Below are positions 25,334 to 34,145 of a DNA stretch of 64,000 nt, piece after piece. The stretch is from Adlercreutzia equolifaciens (GTDB taxonomy: Bacteria; Actinomycetota; Coriobacteriia; Coriobacteriales; Eggerthellaceae), in NCBI RefSeq assembly GCF_029076695.1, contig NZ_JARFIK010000001.1, forward strand, positions 434,001 to 498,000, written 5' to 3'. Made by a program: the position numbers and the translations under genes. Below the pieces are notes generated by a model, which was not told where the DNA came from, made no database searches, and was given only the letters and a program-made list of their open reading frames with translations. Position 1 is the first letter of the stretch, and each line of letters begins with the position of its first letter.

Positions 25334-27310
25334 ATGAAGCTTACGCGCAAGCAGTGGCTGATGCTGATCGTGCTGGTCCTGGGTGCCTTTGTAACGGTGC
25401 TCAACCAGACCCTTGTTACCCCGGCCCTTCCCTCCATTATGGAGGAGATGGCCGTCGACCAGTCCACGGCCCAGTGGCTGACGACGGGCTTTACCCTGGT
25501 GAACGCCATCATGATCCCCATTACGGCATTTTTGCAGGACCGGTTCTCCACGCGCAAGCTGTTCGTGTTCTCCATGGGGTGCTTCGCCTTGGGCACCCTG
25601 ATGGCGGCGGTGGGCTACAACTTCCCGCTGCTGCTGGGCGGCCGCTTGGTGCAGGCGGCGGGCGCCGGTATCCTTATGCCCGTTACCATGACGGTGCTCA
25701 TGCTGGTGTTCCCCGTGGATCGCCGCGGCTCGGCCATGGGCATTTTCGGCCTGGTCATTGCCTTTGCGCCGGCCATCGGCCCCACGGTGGCGGGCTTCGT
25801 TATCGATCAGGCCGACTGGCACATTCTGTTCTATGCGGTGTTCTTCATCTCGCTGGCCATCATTGTGCTGTCGCTATTCTTCATCGACAACAAGCCGCCG
25901 GCGAACAAGGGCGACGCGGTGCTCGATCCGCTGTCCCTGGCACTGTCCACCTTGGGCTTCGGCATGCTGCTCTATGGCTTCTCGGCCCTGGGATCGAGCG
26001 GGTTCACGCCCGTCACCATCGGCACGACGCTTGTCGGTGTGATCGGCGTCGTGTGGTTCTTCATTCGTCAGACGCGCCTGCCGCACCCCATGCTGCGCGT
26101 CGAGGTGCTGAAGAACCGCCGCTTCCTCATTGGCACCATCATTGGCATGCTGGTGCAAGGCGCTCTGCTGGCCGCCGGTATCCTCATGCCTATCTACATT
26201 CAGTCCCTGCGCGGCTTCTCGGCCACGCTGTCCGGTTTGGTGCTTATGCCCGGCGCCATCCTCATGGGCATCATGAACCCCATTGCCGGCAAGATGTTCG
26301 ACCGCCATGGCCCTCGCAAGATGGCTATTACGGGCATGTCGTTGCTGACGCTTACTACGGTGGCCTTCGCCATTCTGAACCTTGAGTCGAACATCATTTA
26401 CATCACCATCGTGTACACCGTGCGCATGTTCTCTATGGCCCTGGTGAACATGCCCATCACCACCTGGGGCATGAACGCCCTGGACAACAAGGTCATGAAC
26501 CACGGCACCTCGGTGAACAACACCCTGCGTCAGGTGGCGGGCTCGCTGGGCACGGCTATTATTATTTCGGCGTCCACCATGACCCAAGCGGCCACGGTGC
26601 CCACCTTCGGAGAGGCCCAGGGTACCATGTTCGGTATCAACGTGGCCTTTACCGTGTGCGCCCTGCTGTGCCTGATCGGCCTGGTTATGACCATCGCGCT
26701 GGTGAAAGACAAACCCGGCGAGGAAGCGGCCGTGGACGAAGAGGGCGCGCGCAAGTCGCTGCTGAAGTCCATTATGAAAACCGACGTGTTCTCGCTGCCG
26801 GTGGATGCCACAGTGGAGCAGGCCATGCGCCTGTTCGTGAACAAGGGCATTTCCGCGGCACCAATTGTGGACGCCCATGGTGAGCCGGTGGGCTTCGTGT
26901 CCGACGGCGACATCCTGAAGCGCCTGTCGCCTCGCGGCGCCTCGTTCACCGATCCCATTGTGCTTATCAACCGCACCATGATCGACGAAGAGGGCTACGA
27001 GGAGAAGCTGGCGAAGCTTATGCAGATGCCCGTGCGCGAGATTGGCGCCGCACGTCCCATCTGCGTAAGCGTCCATGCGAAGCTGCCCGATGTGTGCCGT
27101 GTGCTGGCCGAGAACCACTTGAAGAAGGTGCCGGTGCTGGAGGACGGCCACATTGTGGGCATTATCAACCGCAGCGACATCACGCAGTACTCTATGGCCG
27201 CCTACCTGGCCGATCATCCGGAGCGTGCCGTGAGTGTGGGGGCCGGTCCCTCGGGCCAGGACGAGTGCGTAGAAGATGCCAGCGGTGTGTGCGAGCTGCC
27301 CTCTAAATAA
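25334..27310 (+). CDS. MFS (DHA2-like) transporter fused to a CBS pair
   Basis: This encodes 658 residues. GAGGTGG lies just before the ATG at 25334; an in-frame GTG at 25328 would add only two residues. Residues 1-460 form a 14-helix drug:H+ antiporter-2 fold, with LNQTLVTPALP in helix 1 and the GRLVQAAGAG motif. The usual C-terminus is followed by two CBS motifs (about 482-533 and 575-620), each with a late GFVSDGDIL or GIINRSDIT strand. CBS pairs bind adenosyl nucleotides, so transport may respond to energy state; that is inference. The fusion is continuous, with no frameshift. Confidence 0.88.
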   Translation: MKLTRKQWLMLIVLVLGAFVTVLNQTLVTPALPSIMEEMAVDQSTAQWLTTGFTLVNAIMIPITAFLQDRFSTRKLFVFSMGCFALGTLMAAVGYNFPLLLGGRLVQAAGAGILMPVTMTVLMLVFPVDRRGSAMGIFGLVIAFAPAIGPTVAGFVIDQADWHILFYAVFFISLAIIVLSLFFIDNKPPANKGDAVLDPLSLALSTLGFGMLLYGFSALGSSGFTPVTIGTTLVGVIGVVWFFIRQTRLPHPMLRVEVLKNRRFLIGTIIGMLVQGALLAAGILMPIYIQSLRGFSATLSGLVLMPGAILMGIMNPIAGKMFDRHGPRKMAITGMSLLTLTTVAFAILNLESNIIYITIVYTVRMFSMALVNMPITTWGMNALDNKVMNHGTSVNNTLRQVAGSLGTAIIISASTMTQAATVPTFGEAQGTMFGINVAFTVCALLCLIGLVMTIALVKDKPGEEAAVDEEGARKSLLKSIMKTDVFSLPVDATVEQAMRLFVNKGISAAPIVDAHGEPVGFVSDGDILKRLSPRGASFTDPIVLINRTMIDEEGYEEKLAKLMQMPVREIGAARPICVSVHAKLPDVCRVLAENHLKKVPVLEDGHIVGIINRSDITQYSMAAYLADHPERAVSVGAGPSGQDECVEDASGVCELPSK

Positions 27311-27313
27311 AAT

Positions 27314-27350
27314 CAAGCGGCCCCGGCGAGCAAGGCAACGGGGCCGCTTG
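27314..27350 (+). terminator. GC hairpin after the MFS-CBS gene
   Basis: A 12-bp stem (27314-27325 with 27339-27350) starts 4 bases after the stop. The T-run is lacking, so termination efficiency is uncertain. Confidence 0.7.
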
Positions 27351-27546
27351 GGCTTGGGAAGCCGCGAGGCGATGGGCTTCCGTGCTACCAGAGGCTGAGT
27401 GAAGTGGTGTCGTTTGAGGCAGGATTGGCATTCAGTATCTCTGACTTCCATGGTAGCCATTTCCCGTTCCTCGGCCGTGCGCGGCGGCGAAACGTGGCCG
27501 AACTGCTAAACTAGCAGGCAACTAAAATCGAGGACAGGAGAGTCCC

Positions 27547-28488
27547 ATGTTCGGAGACAATCTCGAGCGTATTGTGGCCGCTATCGAGAAGAACTACGAG
27601 GCCGACGAAATCTTCTTCACCAAGCCCGGACGGCGCTTCCCCAGTCGCACCGCCATCAAGGGGCTCATTACCGAGCTGCGTCGGGTGCTGTTCCCTGGCT
27701 ATTTCGGTCCTGAAATGCTGACGCCCCAAACGAGTCCGGCCTATTTCATCGGCCAGTCGCTTATCGATATCGAGGCCGTCCTGCGTGAGCAGCTCATCTT
27801 GGCCCTCACCTACACCTCCGAAGAGCGCGACGATCTTATTGAAGCCGGAAATCCCCACTGCCTGGGTTGCGGCTCCGACGCCATTTGCAAGCAGGCCGCC
27901 GACATCTGCACCGCTTTCTTCGATGAGCTGCCTCACATTCAGCGTGTGCTGCTCACCGACGTGCAGGCGCTGTACGACGGCGACCCGGCCGCGGGCTCGA
28001 AGGAAGAGGTTATCTTCACCTACCCGGGCCTTTACGCCATCTATGTGTACCGCATTGCCAACGTGCTGTACAAGCTGGGCGTGCCCATCATCCCGCGCGT
28101 GATGACCGAGATCGCTCATTCGTCCACGGGCATCGATATTGGCGCCGGGGCTACTATCGGCGAGTACTTCTTCATCGACCACGGCACCGGCGTGGTTATT
28201 GGCGAGACCACCATTATCGGCGAGCACGTGAAGCTGTACCAGGGCGTTACCCTGGGCGCGCTCTCTACCCGCGGCGGTCAACGCCTGGCCGGCGTGAAGC
28301 GTCATCCTACCATCGAGGACAACGTTACCATTTACTCGAACGCCAGCGTTTTGGGCGGCGAGACGGTCATTGGCGAGGGCTCGGTTATTGCCGGCTCCAC
28401 CTTCGTCACGTTCAGTGTGCCGGCAAACTCCCGGGTGTCCGTGAAGGAGCAGGAGATTCGCGTGCGTCAGCCCGGCGAGCGCGACTAG
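27547..28488 (+). CDS. cysE: Serine O-acetyltransferase
   Basis: This encodes 313 residues with a GGACAGGAG ribosome site. An alpha-helical N-terminal region precedes a left-handed beta-helix of hexapeptide repeats (about 195-290), with the catalytic IDHGTGVVIGET block and the VTLGA turn. It forms O-acetylserine from serine and acetyl-CoA, the first step of cysteine synthesis. The length suits the longer EpsC-like branch. An unusual Cys-rich stretch, CLGCG...C (residues 104-120), lies in the N-terminal part. The threonine dehydratase gene follows 27 bases later. No O-acetylserine sulfhydrylase is in the window. Confidence 0.92.
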   Translation: MFGDNLERIVAAIEKNYEADEIFFTKPGRRFPSRTAIKGLITELRRVLFPGYFGPEMLTPQTSPAYFIGQSLIDIEAVLREQLILALTYTSEERDDLIEAGNPHCLGCGSDAICKQAADICTAFFDELPHIQRVLLTDVQALYDGDPAAGSKEEVIFTYPGLYAIYVYRIANVLYKLGVPIIPRVMTEIAHSSTGIDIGAGATIGEYFFIDHGTGVVIGETTIIGEHVKLYQGVTLGALSTRGGQRLAGVKRHPTIEDNVTIYSNASVLGGETVIGEGSVIAGSTFVTFSVPANSRVSVKEQEIRVRQPGERD

Positions 28489-28515
28489 ACCGCTGGCGTT
28501 TTCAAAGAAGGAACC

Positions 28516-29727
28516 ATGGACAATCTAAATACGTTTCAACGGGCCGCGCGCAAGGTGAAAGAGGTCACGCTGCCCACACCGTTGGTGGAAAGCCCGGCTT
28601 TCGGGCGAAGCACGGGCAATCGCGTCTTCCTCAAGCCCGAGAACATGCAGCGTACCGGCGCCTACAAGGTGCGCGGGGCCTACTATAAAATCTCGACACT
28701 TACCGAGGAGGAGCGCGAGCGCGGGCTCATTACCGCTTCGGCGGGCAATCATGCCCAGGGCGTGGCTCGCGCGGCCAAGCAGTACGGCGTGCGCGCCGTG
28801 GTGGTCATGCCGGAAACCACGCCGCCCATCAAGATTTCGCGCACCGAGGCGCTGGGAGCGGAAGTGGTGTTACACGGCTCCGTGTTCGACGAGGCCTTTG
28901 CCCATGCTCAGCAGCTCGCGGCCGAGCAGGGGCTTACCATGGTGCACCCCTTCGATGATGTGGACGTAGCCTGCGGTCAGGGCTCGGTGGCCATGGAAAT
29001 CTTCGAGGAGCTGCCCGAGGTGGACATCATTCTGGTGCCCATTGGCGGCGGTGGCTTGGCCTCGGGCGTCTCGACCGCGGCGAAGCTCATGAATCCCGAA
29101 GTGAAGGTTATCGGCGTGGAGCCGGAGGGGGCGGCGTGCATGAAGGCCTCCCTGGAAGCTGGGGAAGTGGTGGCTCTTCCTGGAGCCTCTACCATTGCCG
29201 ATGGCACCGCCGTGCTAGAGCCGGGGCATAAGGTGTTCCCCTACATTCAGAAAAACTTGGACGGCATTATTACCGTGCCCGACGAGGAGCTGATTCCCGC
29301 CTTTTTGGACATGGTGGAAAACCACAAGATGGTGGTTGAGAACTCCGGTCTTCTGACCGTGGCGGCCCTTTCGCATTTGCCCGCCGAGGGCAAAAACGTG
29401 GTGGCTATTCTCTCGGGCGGCAATATGGATGTCATCACCATGTCGAACGTCGTGCAGTTGGGTCTTATTGCCCGAGGCCGTATCTTCACGGTGTCCATCA
29501 TGCTGCCTGATCGACCGGGCGGCCTGGTGCAGGTGTCTCAGATTGTGGCCGAGCATAGCGGCAACGTCATTCGCCTTAACCACAACCAGTTCGCCACGGT
29601 GAATCGCAACGCGGCCGTGGAGCTGCGCGTGACCATCGAGGCTTTCGACGCCCAGCACAAGGAGCGTATCATCGAGGCGCTGCGTGAGGCGGGGCTCGAT
29701 GTGCGCGAGGTAGAGGCCTCGCTGTAG
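28516..29727 (+). CDS. ilvA: Threonine dehydratase with ACT domain
   Basis: This encodes 403 residues, preceded by AAGAAGGAA. It is a PLP enzyme of fold type II. The lysine that binds PLP lies in TGAYKVRGA (the family usually has TGSFK), the SAGNHAQG loop binds the cofactor phosphate, and GGGGLASG is the Gly-rich motif. A C-terminal ACT domain (330-400) suggests allosteric control. It deaminates threonine to 2-oxobutyrate for isoleucine synthesis or for catabolism. The length and single ACT domain fit the shorter form often called tdcB or ilvA1, so the symbol is approximate. Confidence 0.92.
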   Translation: MDNLNTFQRAARKVKEVTLPTPLVESPAFGRSTGNRVFLKPENMQRTGAYKVRGAYYKISTLTEEERERGLITASAGNHAQGVARAAKQYGVRAVVVMPETTPPIKISRTEALGAEVVLHGSVFDEAFAHAQQLAAEQGLTMVHPFDDVDVACGQGSVAMEIFEELPEVDIILVPIGGGGLASGVSTAAKLMNPEVKVIGVEPEGAACMKASLEAGEVVALPGASTIADGTAVLEPGHKVFPYIQKNLDGIITVPDEELIPAFLDMVENHKMVVENSGLLTVAALSHLPAEGKNVVAILSGGNMDVITMSNVVQLGLIARGRIFTVSIMLPDRPGGLVQVSQIVAEHSGNVIRLNHNQFATVNRNAAVELRVTIEAFDAQHKERIIEALREAGLDVREVEASL

Positions 29728-30082
29728 GGCTGGTTTTGCCCAGGTCTTCGTTGCGGCTGGGGCGTCCCTGGGTCCTGGACCCTCGTTGCAGGTTTCAGTG
29801 GGGCGCTTCCTAGTCCGGCGGAGCGGTGCCGCGAGCTTCGGCCAGGGCGACTGCGCCGACGGGCCATCGCGCGCCTTAGCGCTTGAGCGGTTGCCCTGAA
29901 ACGGTTAGCGGTAAACTCAACGATGAGTTAATTCATCTACAACCGAATTACACCCTCACTTTTTTGAAGGGGTTGTGAACTGCGCTTTTGTCGGTGTTGA
30001 CCTTCTTTTGACAAAGATTAGTATCGTCATCCTGCTTTAAGCGAACCGTTGTGCAACCGACTTACCAAAGGAGGGTAAGACC
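29728..30082. other. Gene-free stretch before the 64-residue membrane protein
   Basis: The first 160 bases are GC-rich with no gene. The last 130 are A/T-richer and hold a TTGACA at 30008-30013 that could be a -35 element, but the -10 at the right spacing is poor. I see no repeat or structured RNA. Confidence 0.35.
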
Positions 30083-30277
30083 ATGAAGAACAATCTCTGG
30101 ATCATCGCGCTTATCGTTGTCGCCGCTGCCGCCGTGCTGCTGGCTGCTTGGCACCTGCTGGGTTTGGGTCAGGCCGACGACGCTATCGTAACTGCCGGTG
30201 CCATGGGCTGGATTGCCCTCGCCCTCGTCGGCTTCGGCGCCCTCGCCGCCGCTGACCCCTTCCGCTCCCGCGCGTAG
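30083..30277 (+). CDS. Small two-helix membrane protein
   Basis: This encodes 64 residues with a near-ideal AAAGGAGGG ribosome site 7 bases before the ATG and a good terminator after it, so it looks like a real, well-translated single gene. Helices lie at about 6-26 and 38-56, with a short FRSRA tail. Its N-terminus resembles that of the 166-residue protein at 12964. The function is unknown. Confidence 0.75.
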   Translation: MKNNLWIIALIVVAAAAVLLAAWHLLGLGQADDAIVTAGAMGWIALALVGFGALAAADPFRSRA

Positions 30278-30303
30278 AGCGAGCTTAGCAACCCGCCTTA
30301 CCT

Positions 30304-30343
30304 AAAGGCCGCGAGTGAGTCTAGCGACTACTCGCGGCCTTTT
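30304..30343 (+). terminator. Intrinsic terminator after the small membrane gene
   Basis: A 13-bp stem (30304-30316 with 30330-30342) is followed by TTTT, 27 bases after the stop. Confidence 0.88.
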
Positions 30344-30381
30344 GCGTTGGTCTCCGGGGGATTGGGTTCCGAAAATGGCTG

Positions 30382-30483
30382 GTTTGGTTCCCCCAGGCAC
30401 CAGTTACGGGATGATCCGACCTGGGGTTTCTTCATCAATAGGAACCAAAGCAGCGGTTCTTGGTTGTCTCAGGGGAACCAAAC
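30382..30483. repeat. GGGGAACCAAAC repeat cluster 2
   Basis: Exact 12-mers lie at 30382-30393 (reverse) and 30472-30483 (forward), with a partial GGAACCAAAG at 30441. The two face each other between convergent genes. The same family occurs near 23438 and 45593. Confidence 0.6.
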
Positions 30484-30490
30484 TGGCCGA

Positions 30491-30544
30491 TTCTGCACCG
30501 TAACTCCATTTTGTACCGTAGTCCCGTTCTGCACCGTAGCTCCG
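30491..30544 (+). repeat. Three tandem 18-base repeats
   Basis: Units begin at 30491, 30509 and 30527 and share the core TGYACCGTA. They run directly on from the 12-mer repeat at 30472-30483 and end 26 bases before the 3' end of the convergent symporter gene. Confidence 0.7.
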
Positions 30545-30569
30545 CGAAACATCGCGGACGTGCCCGTTC

Positions 30570-31868
30570 TTACGAAGCAGAGCGGGCGGCCTTCTTGGCT
30601 TTGCGGGCGTAGGCGCGCTTCTGCATGGCGTCGACGCAGGTGGCTACGGCGGCGTCGCCGGTGACGTTCACCGTGGTGCGGGCCATGTCCAGAATACGGT
30701 CGACGCCGGCCACCAGGGCCACGCCCTCCACGGGCAAGCCCACCGACTGCAGCACCATGGCCAGCATGATCATGCCGGAACCGGGCACGCCGGCGGTGCC
30801 GATGGAGGCCAGCACGCTGGTCATTACAATGGTGAACTGCTGGCCGATGGTCAGATCGATGCCGAACACCTGGGCGATGAAGATGGCGCAAACACCCTGG
30901 TAGATAGCGGTGCCGTCCATATTGATGGTGGCGCCCAGCGGCAGCACGAAAGACGTAACCTCCTTCGACACCCCCATCTTCTCGGTGCACTCCATGTTGA
31001 TGGGCAGTGTGCCCACCGAGGAGGCCGAGGCGAAGGCGAAGCCGATGACCGGCATCTCGCCCTTGAGGAACTTGAGCGGATTCATGCGGGCGAAGAGCTT
31101 GATGATGCCCGAGTACACCAGAAGAATCTGACATGCCATGGCCACGTAGGCCACCACAATGAGCCAGAGCAGCGGGCGCAGCACATCGATGCCGTTGTTG
31201 GCAATGACGGGGCAGATGAGCCCGAACACGCCAAAGGGCGCCACCAGAATGATGCCGCGCATGATGGCAATGCACACGTCAGACAGCGAGTTGCAGATCT
31301 CGATAACCGGCTTGGCCTTCTTGCCCGCGGCAATCATACCGAAGCCGAACACCACGGCGATGACGATGACCTGCAGCATGGTGGCGTCGGCCATGGGCTG
31401 GAAGAAGTTGCTGGGGAAGATGTTCACAATGGTGTCGATGAGCGACGGCGGATCGGTGGCCTCGTAGGAGAGGTCCTCCGTGGGCATCTGGTAGCCCGCG
31501 CCCACATTCATCAAGTTGGCGAACACCAAGCCCAAGGTAACGGCGCAGGCAGTGGTGGCCAGGTAGAACAAAATAGTCTTGCCGCCGATGGCTCCCACCT
31601 TCTTGACGTCGTCAAGCGATACCACGCCGGCAATGATGGAAAACAGCACCAAGGGCACGACGATCATCTTGATGAGGTTCAAGAAGATGGTGCCGAAGGG
31701 CTTGATGTAGGTGTCGGCAACTTCCGGAACGCCCTGCAGGGCCAACCCCACCAGCACGCCCAGGACAAGGGCGATGAAGATCCAGGTGGTCAAAGAGAGC
31801 TTCTTGAACCAAGGTTTCGGTTTGGGAGCCTCTTCGACGGAAGTGGTTGCGGCATCGGATTTCTCCAT
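30570..31868 (-). CDS. Dicarboxylate/amino acid:cation (DAACS) symporter
   Basis: This encodes 432 residues. Family hallmarks are present: a serine-rich re-entrant loop (FASASSVGTLPINME), the NMDGTAIY motif of helix 7 that binds Na+ and substrate, and the AGVPGSGM loop. About eight transmembrane helices and two hairpins fit the GltP/DctA fold. Substrates are likely glutamate, aspartate or C4-dicarboxylates; the sequence does not decide. It is a single gene on the minus strand. Confidence 0.93.
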   Translation of the reverse strand: MEKSDAATTSVEEAPKPKPWFKKLSLTTWIFIALVLGVLVGLALQGVPEVADTYIKPFGTIFLNLIKMIVVPLVLFSIIAGVVSLDDVKKVGAIGGKTILFYLATTACAVTLGLVFANLMNVGAGYQMPTEDLSYEATDPPSLIDTIVNIFPSNFFQPMADATMLQVIVIAVVFGFGMIAAGKKAKPVIEICNSLSDVCIAIMRGIILVAPFGVFGLICPVIANNGIDVLRPLLWLIVVAYVAMACQILLVYSGIIKLFARMNPLKFLKGEMPVIGFAFASASSVGTLPINMECTEKMGVSKEVTSFVLPLGATINMDGTAIYQGVCAIFIAQVFGIDLTIGQQFTIVMTSVLASIGTAGVPGSGMIMLAMVLQSVGLPVEGVALVAGVDRILDMARTTVNVTGDAAVATCVDAMQKRAYARKAKKAARSAS

Positions 31869-31975
31869 GGAAAGCCCTTTCGTAACGAAGTGCCCAGAGG
31901 GCCCTGCTTGCGAGAGTTCATTATATAAAGAAGAACGCGCAGGGGGAAAGGGTAAGTTGGAGGCTGAAAATACTT

Positions 31976-31999
31976 GCGCCCGCCAGAGTGGGCGGGCGC
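31976..31999 (-). terminator. Hairpin downstream of the DUF1292 gene
   Basis: A 9-bp GC stem (31976-31984 with 31991-31999) lies 33 bases after the minus-strand stop. On that strand it is followed by AAGTATTTTC, a weak T-run. Confidence 0.6.
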
Positions 32000-32031
32000 A
32001 TATTGAGTGAGAAGAACGGGGAAGGAACGAG

Positions 32032-32358
32032 TTACTCCTCGTCGTCCTCCATCATGTCCTCGAGCACCGCTTGCACCAGCTCCAGCTGCTCTTCGGATTC
32101 CAGCTGATCCAGGACGAGCAGGGGCAGCCCGGAGTCGCCAAGGACCACCTCTTCGGGGCGGTACAGGGCCGCCAGCACTTCAAGTTCTTCGCCCTCCTCG
32201 GCATCATCTTCGGCGAAGATGATGAAGTCTTCATCGGTTTCGTCCACATGGAAGGTGGCCACGGTTTCGTAGGTGGCAATGACGCCATCCTCTTCGACCA
32301 CCATAAAGCGTTCGAGATCGAGCTCGTTTTCATCAAGGGTGTCCATCGGGTCGCTCAT
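32032..32358 (-). CDS. DUF1292 family acidic protein
   Basis: This encodes 108 residues, very acidic, with AGGAGGCG upstream of the ATG. The middle has the DUF1292 pattern of alternating strands (FHVDETDEDFIIFAED, then EVLAALYRPEE). Members are small, cytosolic and of unknown role; in Firmicutes they often sit beside YrrK/RuvX and YrzL, which are not here. The C-terminal tail is a run of Glu and Asp. Confidence 0.8.
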   Translation of the reverse strand: MSDPMDTLDENELDLERFMVVEEDGVIATYETVATFHVDETDEDFIIFAEDDAEEGEELEVLAALYRPEEVVLGDSGLPLLVLDQLESEEQLELVQAVLEDMMEDDEE

Positions 32359-32571
32359 AGCGCCTCCTTTTTCGGAACTTCAGATGGGAGCAGTGTAACG
32401 CAGAACCAACCTCTTTTCCCAAGAAAACGACCCTCTTACAAACCGCGACAAGCTGGAGCTGCTGATGCTTCCCATGCCATAATGAGCCCAAGGAAAGAGT
32501 GAAGGAAAAGAGGTTGTTGGCTGCCTGTTGGCAATTTGCGACAACCCGTTGCTCACGCGAAAGGATGCCCT

Positions 32572-33984
32572 ATGGAACGAAACGACGTCGTGAAGGCGGC
32601 AGAGGCCTATTGGGACCAGAATTGGCCCGCTATCAAGGCTGATATCGCCACCCTGGTAGAAATTCCCAGCACGGAAGATTTGGCTGCGGCCGGCCCGGGC
32701 GAGCCTTATGGCCCCGGCCCCGCGAAGGCGCTGGCCGCGGCTTTGGACATTGCCGCCGGCATGGGCTTTGAAACTACCAACTGCGAAGGCCACATCGGTT
32801 TTGCCGATCTGGCGGGTGATACACCAGTTCAGCTGGGCATTATCGGCCATATGGACGTGGTGCCTGCCGGTCCGGGTTGGACCTTCCCTCCCTTTGAGGT
32901 CACCGAGAAAGACGGCTATCTCATCGGCCGCGGTACGCTGGACGACAAGGGCCCCTCGGTGGTGGCCCTCCATGCCATGAAGTGCCTGGGCGAGCTGCCC
33001 GTGGATCGCCGCTATACCATGCGCTTCCTGTTCGGGGCCAACGAGGAAACTTCCATGGCCGACGTGGTTTACTATCACGAGCACTACGATGATCCGGCCT
33101 TCATCTTCACGCCCGATGCCGACTTCCCCACCTGCTACGGTGAGAAAGGCGGCTTTGACGGCCGTATCACCAGCGCGATAATCGACGACCCCGTTATCCT
33201 CGAGTTCGACGGCGGCGTGGTCACCAACGCCGTGCCCGGTGTGGCCACGGCCCTGGTGAAGGCCAATGCGGCCGATCTGCCCGCAGCCGAGCGCCTGACC
33301 ATCACCGATGAGGGCGACGGTCTGGTGCGCATCGATGCCGAGGGCGTGAACGCCCACGCGGCGTGGCCCGAGCGCGGCATCAGCGCCATCAAGCTCATCG
33401 TCGATTATCTGCTGGCCAACAACTTGTGCAACGAGCAGGAGCGCGCCTTCCTGGAGTTCGACCAGAAGCTGGTCAGCCATACTGACGGCTCCGGCGTGGG
33501 CATTGCCACGGCCGACGAGTACTTCGGCCCGCTGACCGTGGTGGGCGGCACCATCCATATTGTGGACGGCCGCTTCGTGCAGACCATGGACAGCCGTTGG
33601 CCCACGTCCATCACCTCGGACGAGATCATCGACATCATGACCAAGCAGACCGACGCCATTGGCGCCACGTTCGAGAACACCCTGCTCATGGTGCCGTTCC
33701 TGGTGAAGCCCGACGATCCGGAAATTCAGGCCCTGCAGAATGCCTTCCACGAGGTAACGGGCGACGACCACCAGCCCTTCACCATCGGCGGCGGCACCTA
33801 TGCCCGCGAGTTCAAGAAGGGTGCATCCTTTGGTGTGAATATGCCTTGGATTCCCAATCCCGACTGGGTCGGCGGCGAACATGGCCCTGACGAGGGCGTG
33901 GCTATCGACCTGCTGCGCACGGCCTTCATCATCTACGTGCTGGGTCTCTACGACTTGCAGCAGCTGGACCTTGCTGACGAGTAG
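32572..33984 (+). CDS. pepV: M20-family dipeptidase (PepV-like)
   Basis: This encodes 470 residues from the ATG at 32572, with AAGGA six bases upstream. Zn-binding and catalytic motifs are visible: GHMDVVPAG (His and Asp), GTLDDKGP (bridging Asp) and GANEE (Glu pair). The dimerisation lid follows, and a late TIGGGTYAREF block supplies the C-terminal His/Arg-type loop. It probably hydrolyses dipeptides with broad specificity, including beta-Ala or D-Ala types. It is monocistronic and followed by a large hairpin region. Confidence 0.9.
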   Translation: MERNDVVKAAEAYWDQNWPAIKADIATLVEIPSTEDLAAAGPGEPYGPGPAKALAAALDIAAGMGFETTNCEGHIGFADLAGDTPVQLGIIGHMDVVPAGPGWTFPPFEVTEKDGYLIGRGTLDDKGPSVVALHAMKCLGELPVDRRYTMRFLFGANEETSMADVVYYHEHYDDPAFIFTPDADFPTCYGEKGGFDGRITSAIIDDPVILEFDGGVVTNAVPGVATALVKANAADLPAAERLTITDEGDGLVRIDAEGVNAHAAWPERGISAIKLIVDYLLANNLCNEQERAFLEFDQKLVSHTDGSGVGIATADEYFGPLTVVGGTIHIVDGRFVQTMDSRWPTSITSDEIIDIMTKQTDAIGATFENTLLMVPFLVKPDDPEIQALQNAFHEVTGDDHQPFTIGGGTYAREFKKGASFGVNMPWIPNPDWVGGEHGPDEGVAIDLLRTAFIIYVLGLYDLQQLDLADE

Positions 33985-34018
33985 TCACTGACGCCTCCTC
34001 GACGCGGCGAACTATAGA

Positions 34019-34096
34019 AAGCCCCCGTCATCCATAGAAAAGTCTGATCTGGGTTAAACCCGTGGTTATTCTTTTTCGTGGACGGCGGGGGCCTTT
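34019..34096 (+). terminator. Complex hairpin between pepV-like and lytTR genes
   Basis: GCCCCCGTC (34021-34029) pairs with GACGGCGGGGGC (34081-34092) with a bulge; GGGTT-AAACCC folds inside, and CCTTT follows. It probably ends the dipeptidase transcript. Confidence 0.5.
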
Positions 34097-34145
34097 GTGT
34101 GCTATAGAATAGAGAAAGTTTTACCTGCGTATTTTGGAGGACAAA

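Noticed and set aside
25874-27460. 528-codon minus-strand frame opposite the MFS-CBS gene
   Set aside because: It is a His/Gln/Gly-rich shadow; the MFS gene on the plus strand has all family motifs.
30281-30569. CRISPR array from the 18-base tandem repeats
   Set aside because: The three units are directly adjacent with no spacers, and no cas genes are near.
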